Source: Nitratireductor sp.
GTDB taxonomy: Bacteria; Pseudomonadota; Alphaproteobacteria; Rhizobiales; Rhizobiaceae
Direction: 5' to 3'
DNA: 62,243 bases
Assembly (NCBI GenBank): GCA_020441665.1
Contig: JAGRLT010000089.1
Coordinates: forward strand, 1 to 62,243
The notes under the pieces are model-generated. The model was not told the origin of the DNA. It saw nothing but the letters and a program-made list of their open reading frames with translations, and did not search any database. This document shows, one piece after another, positions 26,865 to 34,993 of the stretch. Position numbers and translations under genes: made by a program. Every line of letters begins with the position of its first letter. Within the stretch, counting starts at the first letter, position 1.

Positions 26865-27872
26865 TTAGGAGGAGGCTCTTTTTTCCATGAAAGCTTCGCG
26901 CATTTCATGCCTCTCTTTGATTCTTGTCAATATATCATCAGCAGTTAATAAATCGCGCTCTTCCAAAATTGCTGTTTTGACAGCATCATCGGTCGCCCGA
27001 ACAATTTCAGACTGGCTCAACCCAGCCGCTGCTTCTGCAATCTGCTTCCAAGCGATGCGCTCGATCTTAACTGGCTTCAAATTTCTGACAATAATTTGCT
27101 TGATCTGCGCAGATGTTGGAGCCTCAAATTCTAACACCTGATCGTATCGGCGCAGCAATGCGCGATCTAACATAGCCGGATGGTTTGTCGCACATATAAC
27201 TAAGCTGTCGGTAGAATTCTCCTCCTCCATAAACTGCAGGAATGAGTTTAATACCCGCCTCATCTCAGCAACATCGTTGGTGGACGTCCTATGCCCCCCA
27301 ACAGCATCGAACTCGTCAAATAAATAAACGCCACGGCGCTTTGCTGTTTCGTCGAAAACCAGCCGTAACTTAGCGGCTGTCTCACCCATAAATCGGGTAA
27401 TGAGCGCCTCTAATCTGATAACGTAGAGTGGGAGATTGAGCTCCCCGGCTAATGCCTCTGCAGACATTGTCTTACCGGAACCTGGCGGGCCAACAAAAAG
27501 CATTCTTCGGCTCGGTACTTTATCATGTTCCCGCAACCAATCGCGCTTACGCTGCTGCCGAACAATGTCGGTAATTTTGGCAACAATCGAATTACTCAGC
27601 ACAACATCTTTAATTTTCAGGCGCGGCTCACGAAGCTCAAGAATACCCTCCAAGTTCCCCCGTGGCATGCCAAGTTGGATTGGCACACTCGCGCCACGAG
27701 ATTTAGCCGCGCGTGCCCGATCAACTTCAGCGCGCATTTCTTCTGCCGTCGTGCGTCGCCCTTGGCGCGCTTCCGCTGCTGCGACCTGAAGCGCGATTGA
27801 GAAGAATGTTTCATCATCCTCCTCAACGCGACTCCTTATCATCGCCAATATCTGCTTGGCATTAGACACCAC
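26865..27872 (-). CDS. AAA+ ATPase of an ATPase-protease pair
   Basis: 335 residues with an N-terminal helical domain of about 100 residues, Walker A GPPGSGKT, Walker B VYLFDEFDA, sensor 1 VICATNHP, arginine finger LDRALLRRYDQ and a C-terminal lid domain. This is the SpoVK-like class that co-occurs with subtilisin-like proteases in accessory regions, where a defence or toxin-antitoxin role has been suspected. Here the ATPase is intact but the partner is a fragment. The start is GTG at 27870-27872. GC content is lower than in core genes. A LexA-type box lies about 155 bp upstream. Confidence 0.85.
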   Translation of the reverse strand: MVSNAKQILAMIRSRVEEDDETFFSIALQVAAAEARQGRRTTAEEMRAEVDRARAAKSRGASVPIQLGMPRGNLEGILELREPRLKIKDVVLSNSIVAKITDIVRQQRKRDWLREHDKVPSRRMLFVGPPGSGKTMSAEALAGELNLPLYVIRLEALITRFMGETAAKLRLVFDETAKRRGVYLFDEFDAVGGHRTSTNDVAEMRRVLNSFLQFMEEENSTDSLVICATNHPAMLDRALLRRYDQVLEFEAPTSAQIKQIIVRNLKPVKIERIAWKQIAEAAAGLSQSEIVRATDDAVKTAILEERDLLTADDILTRIKERHEMREAFMEKRASS

Positions 27873-28611
27873 TGTGTACTTTCATTTTTTGTCATTGAGC
27901 ATATCGCAGGCCCCAAAATTTCCGAAGTGATTTCGCGCTTGTTTCCACAGTCGCCACCGCTCCGATCAAAGCACTGTCAATATGGGAATAGTGTAGTCCA
28001 TTATGGTTAACGATGCCTTAAAAATAAGAACATAACAAGAACATTCTGCGCCGTCGACTCTTCCAAAGTATTTGATGCCGGGTAATGGCGTTATAGACTG
28101 TTTGTTCGGGAGAGCTCTCGCGAACCAAGCCCGCCGCTTGCTCAAGCATCACTGACGGCGGTCTTGGCCGTTCGGCTTCGCCCCCTGACAGGTAATAATG
28201 TCGAGGTGGCTCTCGCCACCGCATGTCTGACCCGGCGTGTTGCCACGCCTGGAACCTCCTGTTCCAGCTTGCATCAACGCATCCCGCCTTTCCAATAGGC
28301 CAAATCCTCCGGCCCGCTCCCTTCGCCGGAGGTAAATCCGGCTCCCGTGTGGTCGGATCGGCTGCGCCGCCGCCGTCGCGCCGCTTCTTTCATCGCTCTA
28401 CTTTGGGCGGTTGGCCTTTGGGGCGGCCTGCTTTCGATACGAGACGCCCCATGCGGACGCCATTCTCAAATGGCGGCTTGTTGATGGGCGGCTCAGGGCA
28501 TCCCGTGCCGCCTTTTCTGCGGGCCGCTCGCCGCTGGGCAGAGGTTCATGCGCGGGGTTTTACCACGGGAAAGCTTCGCTTGTTTGAACCCTCAACCAAT
28601 GGAGAAACATC
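27873..28611. other. Intergenic region of the island
   Basis: 739 bases between the divergent ATPase and ParB-like genes. The left 150 bases are AT-rich and hold a LexA-type box. The right part (28230-28600) is GC-rich with frames of low-quality composition; I do not accept a gene there. Confidence 0.5.
28028..28042. promoter_or_regulatory. LexA-type SOS box in the island
   Basis: GAAC-ATAACAA-GAAC, equivalent on the other strand to GTTC-N7-GTTC, the direct-repeat LexA site of alphaproteobacteria. The AT-rich spacer fits known sites. It lies upstream of the ATPase-protease-recombinase genes (minus strand) in an AT-rich, promoter-like stretch. Confidence 0.6.
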
Positions 28612-30351
28612 ATGGAACTCAAACACATCAATCTCGATGACCTCAAGACGGCCCGGCTCAATGTCCGCAAACAGGGCGCCAAATCCGTCAGCGATCTCGT
28701 CCCGTCAATCAGGGCAATGGGAATCCTGCAACCACTTCTGGTCCGCCCCAACTGCGAGGGCTACGAGATCGTTGCCGGACAGCGCCGCTACCACGCTGCA
28801 AAGCAGGTCGCACAGGAAGCAAGTGAGCAGGGTGCGGATGTCGCACCCGTTCCCTGCATTGTCATGGAGGACGGGGATGACGCCAAGGCCATCGAAGCGT
28901 CCTCGGCCGAGAACGTCGCCCGTCTGCCAATGGATGAAATCGACCAGTACAAGGCATTCGAAGCCTTGAGCAAGCAGGGCAAGTCCGTCGAGGAAATCGC
29001 GCGTGATTTCGGGGTGACCGAGCGGCTGGTCAGTCAGCGTCTGGCGATTGCCCGCATCCTCACGCCCATCCTCAAACTCTATCAGAAAGGCGCGATCAAT
29101 GCCTATGTGCTGCGAGATCTCACACTTGCCACCAAGGCGCAGCAAAAGCGCTGGCTCGAACTCTATGGCAGCGAGGACCAGCACGCACCGCAAGGCAGGT
29201 ATCTCAAGCACTGGCTGTTTGGCGGAGAGGAAATTCCCGTCGACAACGCCCTGTTCGATCCGCTCGACTATCGCGGCAACATCGTCACGGACCTGTTCGA
29301 GGAAACCCGCTATTTCGATGACGGAAAAGCCTTTTGGGAATTGCAGAACAAGGCCATTGCCGAAAGGCGCGAAGCCTATCTGGCAAAAGGATGGGACGAG
29401 GTCGTTCTTCTCGATGTCGGCAACTACTTTGCCGAATGGGAACATGCCAAGGCAGGCAGGAAGGATGGCGGGCGTGTCTATGTGGAGATCGCCGACAATG
29501 GCGAGGTGAGTTTTCACGAGGGTTACATCACCCGCAAGGAAGCGGCCAAGCGCGTAAAACAGGCCGAGAAAGGTGAGGACGCGGACAATAGCGCGTCAGC
29601 CCGCCCCGAACTGACCAAGGTCATGCAGACCTATCTCGATCTGCATCGTCACGCGGCAACGCGATTTGAACTGCTCTCCGATCCCGCTCTGGCGCTTCGG
29701 GTGGCAACGGCGCAGATCATTGCCGGATCGCCGCTCTGGTCCGTACAGGCAGAGCCGCAGCGCACGGGAAATGAAATCATCGAACAGAGCCTTGCGACAA
29801 ATGGAGCGCAGGAGAAGTTCGCGCAGGAGCGCAAGGCTGTGTTGCAACTACTTGGCATGGATACGGACGAGCCGGAGACTGTTGTTCCCCGTCGGCATGA
29901 CTATGGCGTATCGACGGACCTTCTTTCCATCTTCGCCAAGCTGATCGAACTGGACGATGAAGCGCTCACCCGCATCTTCACCTTCGTCGTTGCCGAGACA
30001 CTTCCATCCGCCTCGGAATTGGTTGAAGCCCTGGGCGAGCACCTTGCTACCGACATGGCCGTTCACTGGAAGCCGGACGAAGCCTTTTTCGATCTGTGGA
30101 AGGACAAGGAAGCCATCAACGCGGCCATCCGGGAAGTTGCCGGGAAAGCCACCGCCGATGCACATCTGACGTCCACCGCCAAGCTCCAGAAGAAGGTCAT
30201 CCTCGGCTGTCTGGAGGGAACGCGCAAACCGCACATGCCGGACTGGCTGCCGCGCTACATGGCCTTTCCGATGGCAGGCTACACCAGACGCAACGGCATC
30301 GCGGCGCTTGAGCGGACCAAGGCCGTGCAAAAGGCACTCAAGGCAAGATAG
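28612..30351 (+). CDS. ParB/Spo0J-like DNA-binding protein of plasmid/ICE type
   Basis: 579 residues. N-terminal ParB/sulfiredoxin-like domain (LNVRKQGAKSVSDLVPSIRA, ILQPLLVRP, VAGQRRYHAAK, ENVARLPMDEIDQY), an HTH (GKSVEEIARDFGVTERLVSQ), then a long C-terminal region seen in plasmid and integrative-element ParB-like proteins. No parA is nearby, so partition is not implied; transcription or copy control is equally possible. GC content matches the chromosome better than the neighbouring ATPase. Confidence 0.85.
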   Translation: MELKHINLDDLKTARLNVRKQGAKSVSDLVPSIRAMGILQPLLVRPNCEGYEIVAGQRRYHAAKQVAQEASEQGADVAPVPCIVMEDGDDAKAIEASSAENVARLPMDEIDQYKAFEALSKQGKSVEEIARDFGVTERLVSQRLAIARILTPILKLYQKGAINAYVLRDLTLATKAQQKRWLELYGSEDQHAPQGRYLKHWLFGGEEIPVDNALFDPLDYRGNIVTDLFEETRYFDDGKAFWELQNKAIAERREAYLAKGWDEVVLLDVGNYFAEWEHAKAGRKDGGRVYVEIADNGEVSFHEGYITRKEAAKRVKQAEKGEDADNSASARPELTKVMQTYLDLHRHAATRFELLSDPALALRVATAQIIAGSPLWSVQAEPQRTGNEIIEQSLATNGAQEKFAQERKAVLQLLGMDTDEPETVVPRRHDYGVSTDLLSIFAKLIELDDEALTRIFTFVVAETLPSASELVEALGEHLATDMAVHWKPDEAFFDLWKDKEAINAAIREVAGKATADAHLTSTAKLQKKVILGCLEGTRKPHMPDWLPRYMAFPMAGYTRRNGIAALERTKAVQKALKAR

Positions 30352-30374
30352 GTGGGACGCCGCACCACAAAAAG

Positions 30375-30402
30375 CCGCCCGGCGGGGAAACCCGCCGGGC
30401 GG
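30375..30402. terminator. Bidirectional terminator between parB-like and toxin genes
   Basis: Perfect 12-bp stem CCGCCCGGCGGG / CCCGCCGGGCGG with a GAAA loop. On the minus strand it is followed by CTTTTTG, so it terminates the toxin-antitoxin operon; on the plus strand the T run is weak. Confidence 0.8.
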
Positions 30403-30436
30403 TCATTGTCATGGTGTTTCATCCGGGTGTTTCCAG

Positions 30437-30751
30437 CTAGTCCTTCGCCGTCCAATCCAGTTCTGTCCAATTCTGCCCGCCATGGAACAGACGCAGGATG
30501 ATCACGCGCTTGTCGGTGACCGCAAAGGCAATCGTTACGCGCCGCTCGAAGCCGACAATGCGAAGACCGGGCCGGATGTCCTCACGCAGATGTCCGCGTT
30601 CGGAAGCAATATCGAAGCCGCGGCAATATTCTTCCAGCCGGGAAACATAGCCGAACGCGACCTGCGGGCCTGCCGCATCGGCAATCCGGTCATACAGCGC
30701 GAACAGATCGGCCCGTGCCTCTTCCGAGAATTCTGCAACGCGGCGCCTCAC
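30437..30751 (-). CDS. RelE/ParE-family toxin
   Basis: 104 residues starting MRRRVAEFSEEARADLFALY, with the RelE/ParE fold pattern (helical N-terminus, then RPGLRIVGFERRVTIAFAV...VIILRLFHGGQNW). ParE toxins usually poison DNA gyrase, RelE toxins cleave mRNA; the ParD-like partner favours ParE. Its ATG overlaps the antitoxin stop. Confidence 0.85.
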   Translation of the reverse strand: MRRRVAEFSEEARADLFALYDRIADAAGPQVAFGYVSRLEEYCRGFDIASERGHLREDIRPGLRIVGFERRVTIAFAVTDKRVIILRLFHGGQNWTELDWTAKD

Positions 30752-31023
30752 TTGCCGGCTTTGTCCGCATGACGGGCGCTCAGCGCCTTGAATACGTCAT
30801 CGATCGAATGGGTCGCCGCCTTGCCGCTCATGACTGCGTCATAGCTGCGCGCCACATCCTCATGCAGCCATTTCTCGATTGCGGCGTCGCGTTCCTGCAG
30901 GGCCCTCAGCCCCGCGCGAATGACCTCGCTGCCGCTGGCATAGCTGCCCGACCTGACCTTGGCGTCGATGAAAGCCGCATGTTCCGACGGCAGGCTGAAC
31001 GTGCGTTTTTCCGTACCTTGCAT
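30748..31023 (-). CDS. ParD-like ribbon-helix-helix antitoxin
   Basis: 91 residues with an RHH N-terminus (KRTFSLPSEHAAFIDAKVRS...ASGSEVIRAGLRAL) and a C-terminal toxin-binding tail. It neutralises the downstream toxin and should repress its own promoter via the repeated operator just upstream (31049-31076). Confidence 0.86.
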   Translation of the reverse strand: MQGTEKRTFSLPSEHAAFIDAKVRSGSYASGSEVIRAGLRALQERDAAIEKWLHEDVARSYDAVMSGKAATHSIDDVFKALSARHADKAGK

Positions 31024-31048
31024 GGCAATACTCCTTGTTGAAACCAGT

Positions 31049-31076
31049 ATACCAAAAGGTATGAAAAAATCATACC
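31049..31076. promoter_or_regulatory. Toxin-antitoxin operator
   Basis: Overlapping inverted repeats ATACC-N4-GGTAT (31049-31062) and GGTATGA-N5-TCATACC (31058-31076) lie directly upstream of the antitoxin start. Arrays of such half-sites are typical of RHH autoregulation. Confidence 0.7.
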
Positions 31077-31235
31077 ATTATCTGAAAGACATTGAATTAC
31101 TGGCAATTCGCCTACCGCGATCAAAGGGTTTTATGCACGTACCTAAAGGCATCGTAATTATCTATGTTCAGGTTCCGACTGCATTTCTGTTCCCAGGTAT
31201 TTATTGACTACCAACACTGTCCAAGAGGTATCAAT

Positions 31236-32042
31236 ATGCGGGCATCATTCACAGGCGATCCTACAGAAATCTGCGAGAACATACTCCGGGAGGAAATCAG
31301 ATATAACATTGAGCATGATATTCTGCGGAGCGAAAATCAAATTGCGGAACGGTTGCTGTCGCGCAGAATCGAATTGCGGGAGGCATATGCAGAGCTGTAC
31401 AAGAAACTCTTGGCACCCCCTCCAGCGCTTGAGATCTTCTTAGGATCACTGCTTTCAACAGCAGCCTTTTGGAGTCCAGAAAAAATCGCAAAATCCCGTG
31501 AAGACCGCAAACGCCTTGAGGAGGTAAATCAGGAAATCGCGGAAAAGGGACATGAGCTATCGCGATTGCTCAGGGAGCGGGACAGCCTCAACAATCATTC
31601 AGCATTTCATTCAGAGACCTATTATGGTCTGATTGAAATGATCGATGACGCTTCATCGCAACATGGTCGCTATAACTTATTTCTTCGGGAGCCACTTACC
31701 GCTCTAAGTTGCCAATACGATCTTAAATATTGGCCTTCGCTCAGCGACTGCATTCTGGCGCTTTCCCGTAATGCTGCTGATGGCAAAGTTCGGGCGTCAG
31801 ATCCGCTTACCGAAGTGGCAACCAAAGCAATGCGCAGGTCGTTGGCAGATTTTCTCAAGGCATTTATTGCATCACTGGAGGAACAAAAGATTCAAAACGG
31901 TGGCCTGATACCAAGTAATTTCCGGCTAGGTGATGCCAGCATAGCATCATTGGTGAATTGTGCGCTCGATCTTAGTGTGACCGATATGATCGATGCTGCC
32001 TATGTTAAAAGGTTTCGCCAGCGCGAACGATCGCGTTCGTGA
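31236..32042 (+). CDS. Unknown island protein
   Basis: 268 residues from MRASFTGDPTEICENILREE. Mainly helical, with a predicted coiled coil (EDRKRLEEVNQEIAEKGHEL) in the middle and no signal or membrane segment. I do not recognise the family. The ATG at 31236 has the ribosome site AAGAGG; the frame is open 24 codons further up without one. Codon use is more AT-rich than core genes, consistent with transfer. Confidence 0.65.
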   Translation: MRASFTGDPTEICENILREEIRYNIEHDILRSENQIAERLLSRRIELREAYAELYKKLLAPPPALEIFLGSLLSTAAFWSPEKIAKSREDRKRLEEVNQEIAEKGHELSRLLRERDSLNNHSAFHSETYYGLIEMIDDASSQHGRYNLFLREPLTALSCQYDLKYWPSLSDCILALSRNAADGKVRASDPLTEVATKAMRRSLADFLKAFIASLEEQKIQNGGLIPSNFRLGDASIASLVNCALDLSVTDMIDAAYVKRFRQRERSRS

Positions 32043-32071
32043 CATCCCCAATTTCACTGCCTCGCTAACCG

Positions 32072-32635
32072 TCAGCTACTTAACCCCTCGCGCTTCAGGG
32101 CACGTGACAGGGTCCACCCGGATACACCATATCTTCCGGCCACTGCATTGATACTTTCATCGGTATCAGCCAGCCGCCGCGCGGCATTTTCAAGTTGGCG
32201 GCGGGACAGTTTCGGCGGTCTGCCGATCCGCTTGCCCCTGGCGCGTGCCGCCGCCATTCCTTCCTTTGTTCGTTCAGAAAGAAGATCGCGTTCGAACTCC
32301 GCCAATGCACTGATGAAGATGTAGAGCAGCTTTCCGAAGGGCGAGGAAGTATCAATGCTCATGCTGGCAATGTGGATGCCGATCCCACGCGCCTTGAGCT
32401 TATCAATCTCGTTGAGGGCGTCCTTGGTGCTGCGCCATGCCCTGTCCAGCGCCCATACCACGAAGACATCTCCGGGCTTTAGGCGGCGCATGACCATGTC
32501 ATAGGTGGGTCGGGATTTGGAGACGGCGGAGACGGTCTCAATGTGGAGCTCGTCACAAAATGGGTTCAGGCCATCAATTTGCCGATCCGGCTTTTGCTCG
32601 CTGGTCGACACACGCAGGTATGCAATACGTTTCAT
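32072..32635 (-). CDS. Small serine resolvase/invertase
   Basis: 187 residues: catalytic domain starting MKRIAYLRVSTSEQKPDRQI (Ser in LRVSTSEQ), VVWALDRAWRS, the ALAEFERDLLSERTKEG helix, then a C-terminal HTH (RPPKLSRRQLENAARRLADT...AVAGRYGVSGWTLSRAL). It may resolve multimers or invert DNA within the island. It converges on the unknown gene at 31236-32042. Confidence 0.9.
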   Translation of the reverse strand: MKRIAYLRVSTSEQKPDRQIDGLNPFCDELHIETVSAVSKSRPTYDMVMRRLKPGDVFVVWALDRAWRSTKDALNEIDKLKARGIGIHIASMSIDTSSPFGKLLYIFISALAEFERDLLSERTKEGMAAARARGKRIGRPPKLSRRQLENAARRLADTDESINAVAGRYGVSGWTLSRALKREGLSS

Positions 32636-32794
32636 ATGTTTTTCAGTGGGTTATGGGTTATTTTCCTCTTGTTTATATGTCACAGATTCGACCCTTTCCG
32701 TGTCCTTTCGCGGGGATTTCCTGGTCCCCTTGATATTCCATCATTTTACCAAATCCGGCCTGCCAACTTCAAATAGTCACAAATTCGGTCGGTT

Positions 32795-33145
32795 ATGAGC
32801 GGTGGCGGAGTATCGCGAACAATCAGAAAAATGGCAGTTGCCGGGGCTGTTGGCCTGGGCGGCATGGGCAACGCGGCGGCGCAGAATCTGAATGCCGGCT
32901 TCGTGCTTGATGAAATGACCCCCGGCCAGCGGATCAGCTACATTCAGGGCGTGATGGACGGGCTGGCCTATAGCCGGTTCCTGCAAGACCGGCCGGATAC
33001 GACCGTCTACGATTGCATCGTGAACTGGTATCAAACCGAGCACGAAAGCAAGCACCGGTTCGTCATGCGATGGCTGGCCAAGCACCCGGAGAAACCGGCC
33101 AATGTTCTGCTGTATACGATTGTCAAAAAGGAATGTGGTGCATGA
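32795..33145 (+). CDS. Small exported protein of the island, unknown
   Basis: 116 residues with a possible signal peptide (KMAVAGAVGLGGMGNAAAQN) and a mature part with two cysteines (VYDCIVNWYQ and VKKECGA). It could resemble Rap1a/Tai-like small periplasmic proteins, but this is weak. The stop overlaps the next gene's ATG (ATGA). Confidence 0.6.
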   Translation: MSGGGVSRTIRKMAVAGAVGLGGMGNAAAQNLNAGFVLDEMTPGQRISYIQGVMDGLAYSRFLQDRPDTTVYDCIVNWYQTEHESKHRFVMRWLAKHPEKPANVLLYTIVKKECGA

Positions 33146-33852
33146 TCCGGGCACAAGCACATTTCGGCAAGAACCCGAACGAGCGCTTGCGCGAATGGCA
33201 GCGCTACCAACGCCATCTGACCAAAACACGCGAGGACGCCAACAAGCGCCGGGAACAAAATCTTGATGAAGCCGCCGATTCCGATTTTGCGTCGTTCGCA
33301 ACCGTGGTCGCCACAACTGAAGAGATCGAGGAATTTTCCGCCAAGTTGGATGCGTTTGATCAGCGTCTTGAGACCTATCACGAAGCCAGCGTCGAAGCGC
33401 TGATCGAAGCTAACGAGAAGCTTGAAGACGTTAGACGGCGATTTAAGCTGACGCGCGGCGAGCTTGGCGAGATGCGCAAACACGCATTTGAGCTTGAAGA
33501 CGGAACCCGTGTTTTTCTCAGTGAAGATTCCACGTGGGCAATCGACATTCAGGGCAATGACGTCGCAATGGAGAAAGTGCCCGTCGAGGCTGTGCCACCA
33601 TCGGCGCGCATTGCTGACCGGTTTGCCGATACTCTCCGGGCCGAACGCGATCTGATTGCCGATGAAATCACCCTTGAAAGCGACATCGAAGCCATCCACG
33701 CGTTCGATCGCAAGCGGGAAGAACATGCGTGTCGATCGCGACGAAACCACGCCGGTCGCCGCGAGCAAGCCAGAAACCTCGATCCCGCAGGGCGCACTCG
33801 AAGCTTGCCTTGCTATCTGAGATTGCCCAGGCATCCTGCAGGGCTGTCTTGA
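33142..33852 (+). CDS. Unknown coiled-coil protein, 3' end probably altered by deletion
   Basis: 236 residues starting MIRAQAHFGKNPNERLREWQ, acidic and largely helical, with coiled-coil segments around TTEEIEEFSAKLDAFDQRLE and EANEKLEDVRRRFKLTRGEL. After about residue 193 (HAFDRKREE, near 33720) the composition changes to Arg-rich sequence antisense to the relaxase, so the true C-terminus is probably lost. The family is not recognised; coupling to the upstream gene suggests a shared function. Confidence 0.55.
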   Translation: MIRAQAHFGKNPNERLREWQRYQRHLTKTREDANKRREQNLDEAADSDFASFATVVATTEEIEEFSAKLDAFDQRLETYHEASVEALIEANEKLEDVRRRFKLTRGELGEMRKHAFELEDGTRVFLSEDSTWAIDIQGNDVAMEKVPVEAVPPSARIADRFADTLRAERDLIADEITLESDIEAIHAFDRKREEHACRSRRNHAGRREQARNLDPAGRTRSLPCYLRLPRHPAGLS

Positions 33853-34390
33853 TGGCGCGTGGGTCTTTGTGCTGGCGCTTGGCCTGTTGCCATTGGGCCA
33901 GTGAGAAGTTTCTCGGATCGGCATCGCCCGATTGCACCAAACCTCTTGGCATCTGCCATCCATGTTCAATGAAAAGTTCTCGCGCGACACGCATCAGTTT
34001 GTTGTGAGAATAGGAAAGCTGCACCGCTTTCATTTCATCGGGCATGATGCGGCTCCACACGCAGTGCGCATGGCGTCTGCCTTGTTTTTCATGGAAGACG
34101 ATGGCACGCGGCATTCCAGACAGGCCGAGTTCACCTTCGATCCGGTCAATGGCAGCCTCGAATTCCTCTGTCTTCACCCTGGCTGACAGTGGTGGATTGA
34201 GCGACAGGGAAAACATGTACTGTTTCGCTCTGGTTGCCCGGCTGATGGCATAAATCTCATCCAACGCGCCGCGCAGGTCGCAAGCCACGAAACCGCGCAG
34301 CTCATGCACGTCCACATGATCGTTTTCATCCTTCAAAAGATGATTGCTGAGCTGGCGCGAGCCGCCACGCTGATTGCCGACCAGGATCAT
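33668..34390 (-). pseudogene. Mobilization relaxase (MobA/VirD2-like), 3'-truncated
   Basis: 240 residues starting MILVGNQRGGSRQLSNHLLK. It carries a tyrosine-containing segment KQYMFSLSLNPP and the metal-binding histidine motif FHEKQGRRHAHCVWSRI. Homology ends at RRGFVAIDTH (about 33735); the last residues are noise from the opposing gene. Relaxases of this type are usually two to three times longer. The nicking domain may be intact but the helicase/secretion-signal part is missing. It starts 4 nt after the mobC stop. Confidence 0.75.
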
Positions 34391-34394
34391 CGGC

Positions 34395-34856
34395 CTATCG
34401 GCTTTCCCGCACACCCAGGGCAGAAACCAGCATGTCGCGAATCCGGCGGATATCGGCACACGCTGTCCGAAGCGCGGCAACAATCTCGGGCGTGACCGGC
34501 AGCGCTCCCATGGACGCAGCCTTCGCCAGCAACTGCATATTGGCGGCCAGTTCCGACTGACCAAGCACAGCCAGCATTCTGCCAATCGCCACACGATCAG
34601 CATCCGGCCTGCGCTGTTTACGCGATAACTTGCCACCCCGTCTGGGGGAGACAGCATCGCTGAGCAGCTTCTTGCGAATATGCGCCGACAGAGAGAGCTT
34701 GCCCGCCTCCCGCTCCAGCAAATACCGCTCATCCTCGCTCAGGCGGATCGAGAAGGGCTTGGCGACAGGTTTGCGCGATGGCCGCGACTTCTTTGACTTG
34801 GCAGCTTTGCTGAAATCCGACCGAGGACGAGAAATGGCCTCTACCGACCTCAGCAT
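34395..34856 (-). CDS. MobC-like mobilization accessory protein
   Basis: 153 residues with a basic N-terminus and an RHH-like segment (FSIRLSEDERYLLEREAGKL), then the helical MobC pattern IGRMLAVLGQSELAANMQLL...RTACADIRRIRDML. It helps the relaxase recognise oriT. Its ATG overlaps the stop of the upstream frame, which in the excised circle is the end of the recombinase. Confidence 0.82.
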   Translation of the reverse strand: MLRSVEAISRPRSDFSKAAKSKKSRPSRKPVAKPFSIRLSEDERYLLEREAGKLSLSAHIRKKLLSDAVSPRRGGKLSRKQRRPDADRVAIGRMLAVLGQSELAANMQLLAKAASMGALPVTPEIVAALRTACADIRRIRDMLVSALGVRESR

Positions 34857-34993
34857 GGCGACGGCCCACGGCTGCGGTGTTTCCGTCTCTCTGCTGCCTG
34901 CTTTACATCAATGCCTTCTTTGTTGAGGTATTCACCCCACTCCGCTAGCGTCTCAAACAGTTCCTCAGCGGACACCTCGCGGTTCGAGGTTAA
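34850..34993 (-). pseudogene. Split-off C-terminal extension of the recombinase, coupled to mobC
   Basis: Reverse frame LTSNREVSAEELFETLAEWG, ending in an Arg-rich tail and a TGA that overlaps the mobC ATG. The composition is that of a real protein, but no start codon lies inside the island. The att core upstream is in the same frame (KSELVP) as the recombinase tail at the left end. In the circular form the two would be one gene. In the integrated state the frame is instead fused to the IS481 remnant (open from 35407). Confidence 0.55.

Larger units (their letters stand above)
25214..34993. mobile_element. Integrative mobilizable-type genomic island in tRNA-Thr
   Basis: About 9.8 kb between two 27-bp direct repeats, the left one in the 3' end of tRNA-Thr. 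Contents in order: serine recombinase, protease fragment, AAA+ ATPase, ParB-like protein, ParDE-like pair, unknown gene, small resolvase, two unknown genes, truncated relaxase, MobC-like protein. The recombinase plus mobilization genes and the absence of a type IV secretion system indicate an IME rather than a full ICE. Internal deletions suggest it is no longer self-mobile. Confidence 0.88.

Noticed and set aside
28018-28224. 68-codon minus-strand frame in the island gap
   Set aside because: No family resemblance and no start signal; it overlaps the LexA box region.
28223-28611. Plus-strand frame upstream of the ParB-like gene
   Set aside because: Starts without a ribosome site, is Pro/Arg-rich and runs on inside the ParB gene in another frame; treated as noncoding.
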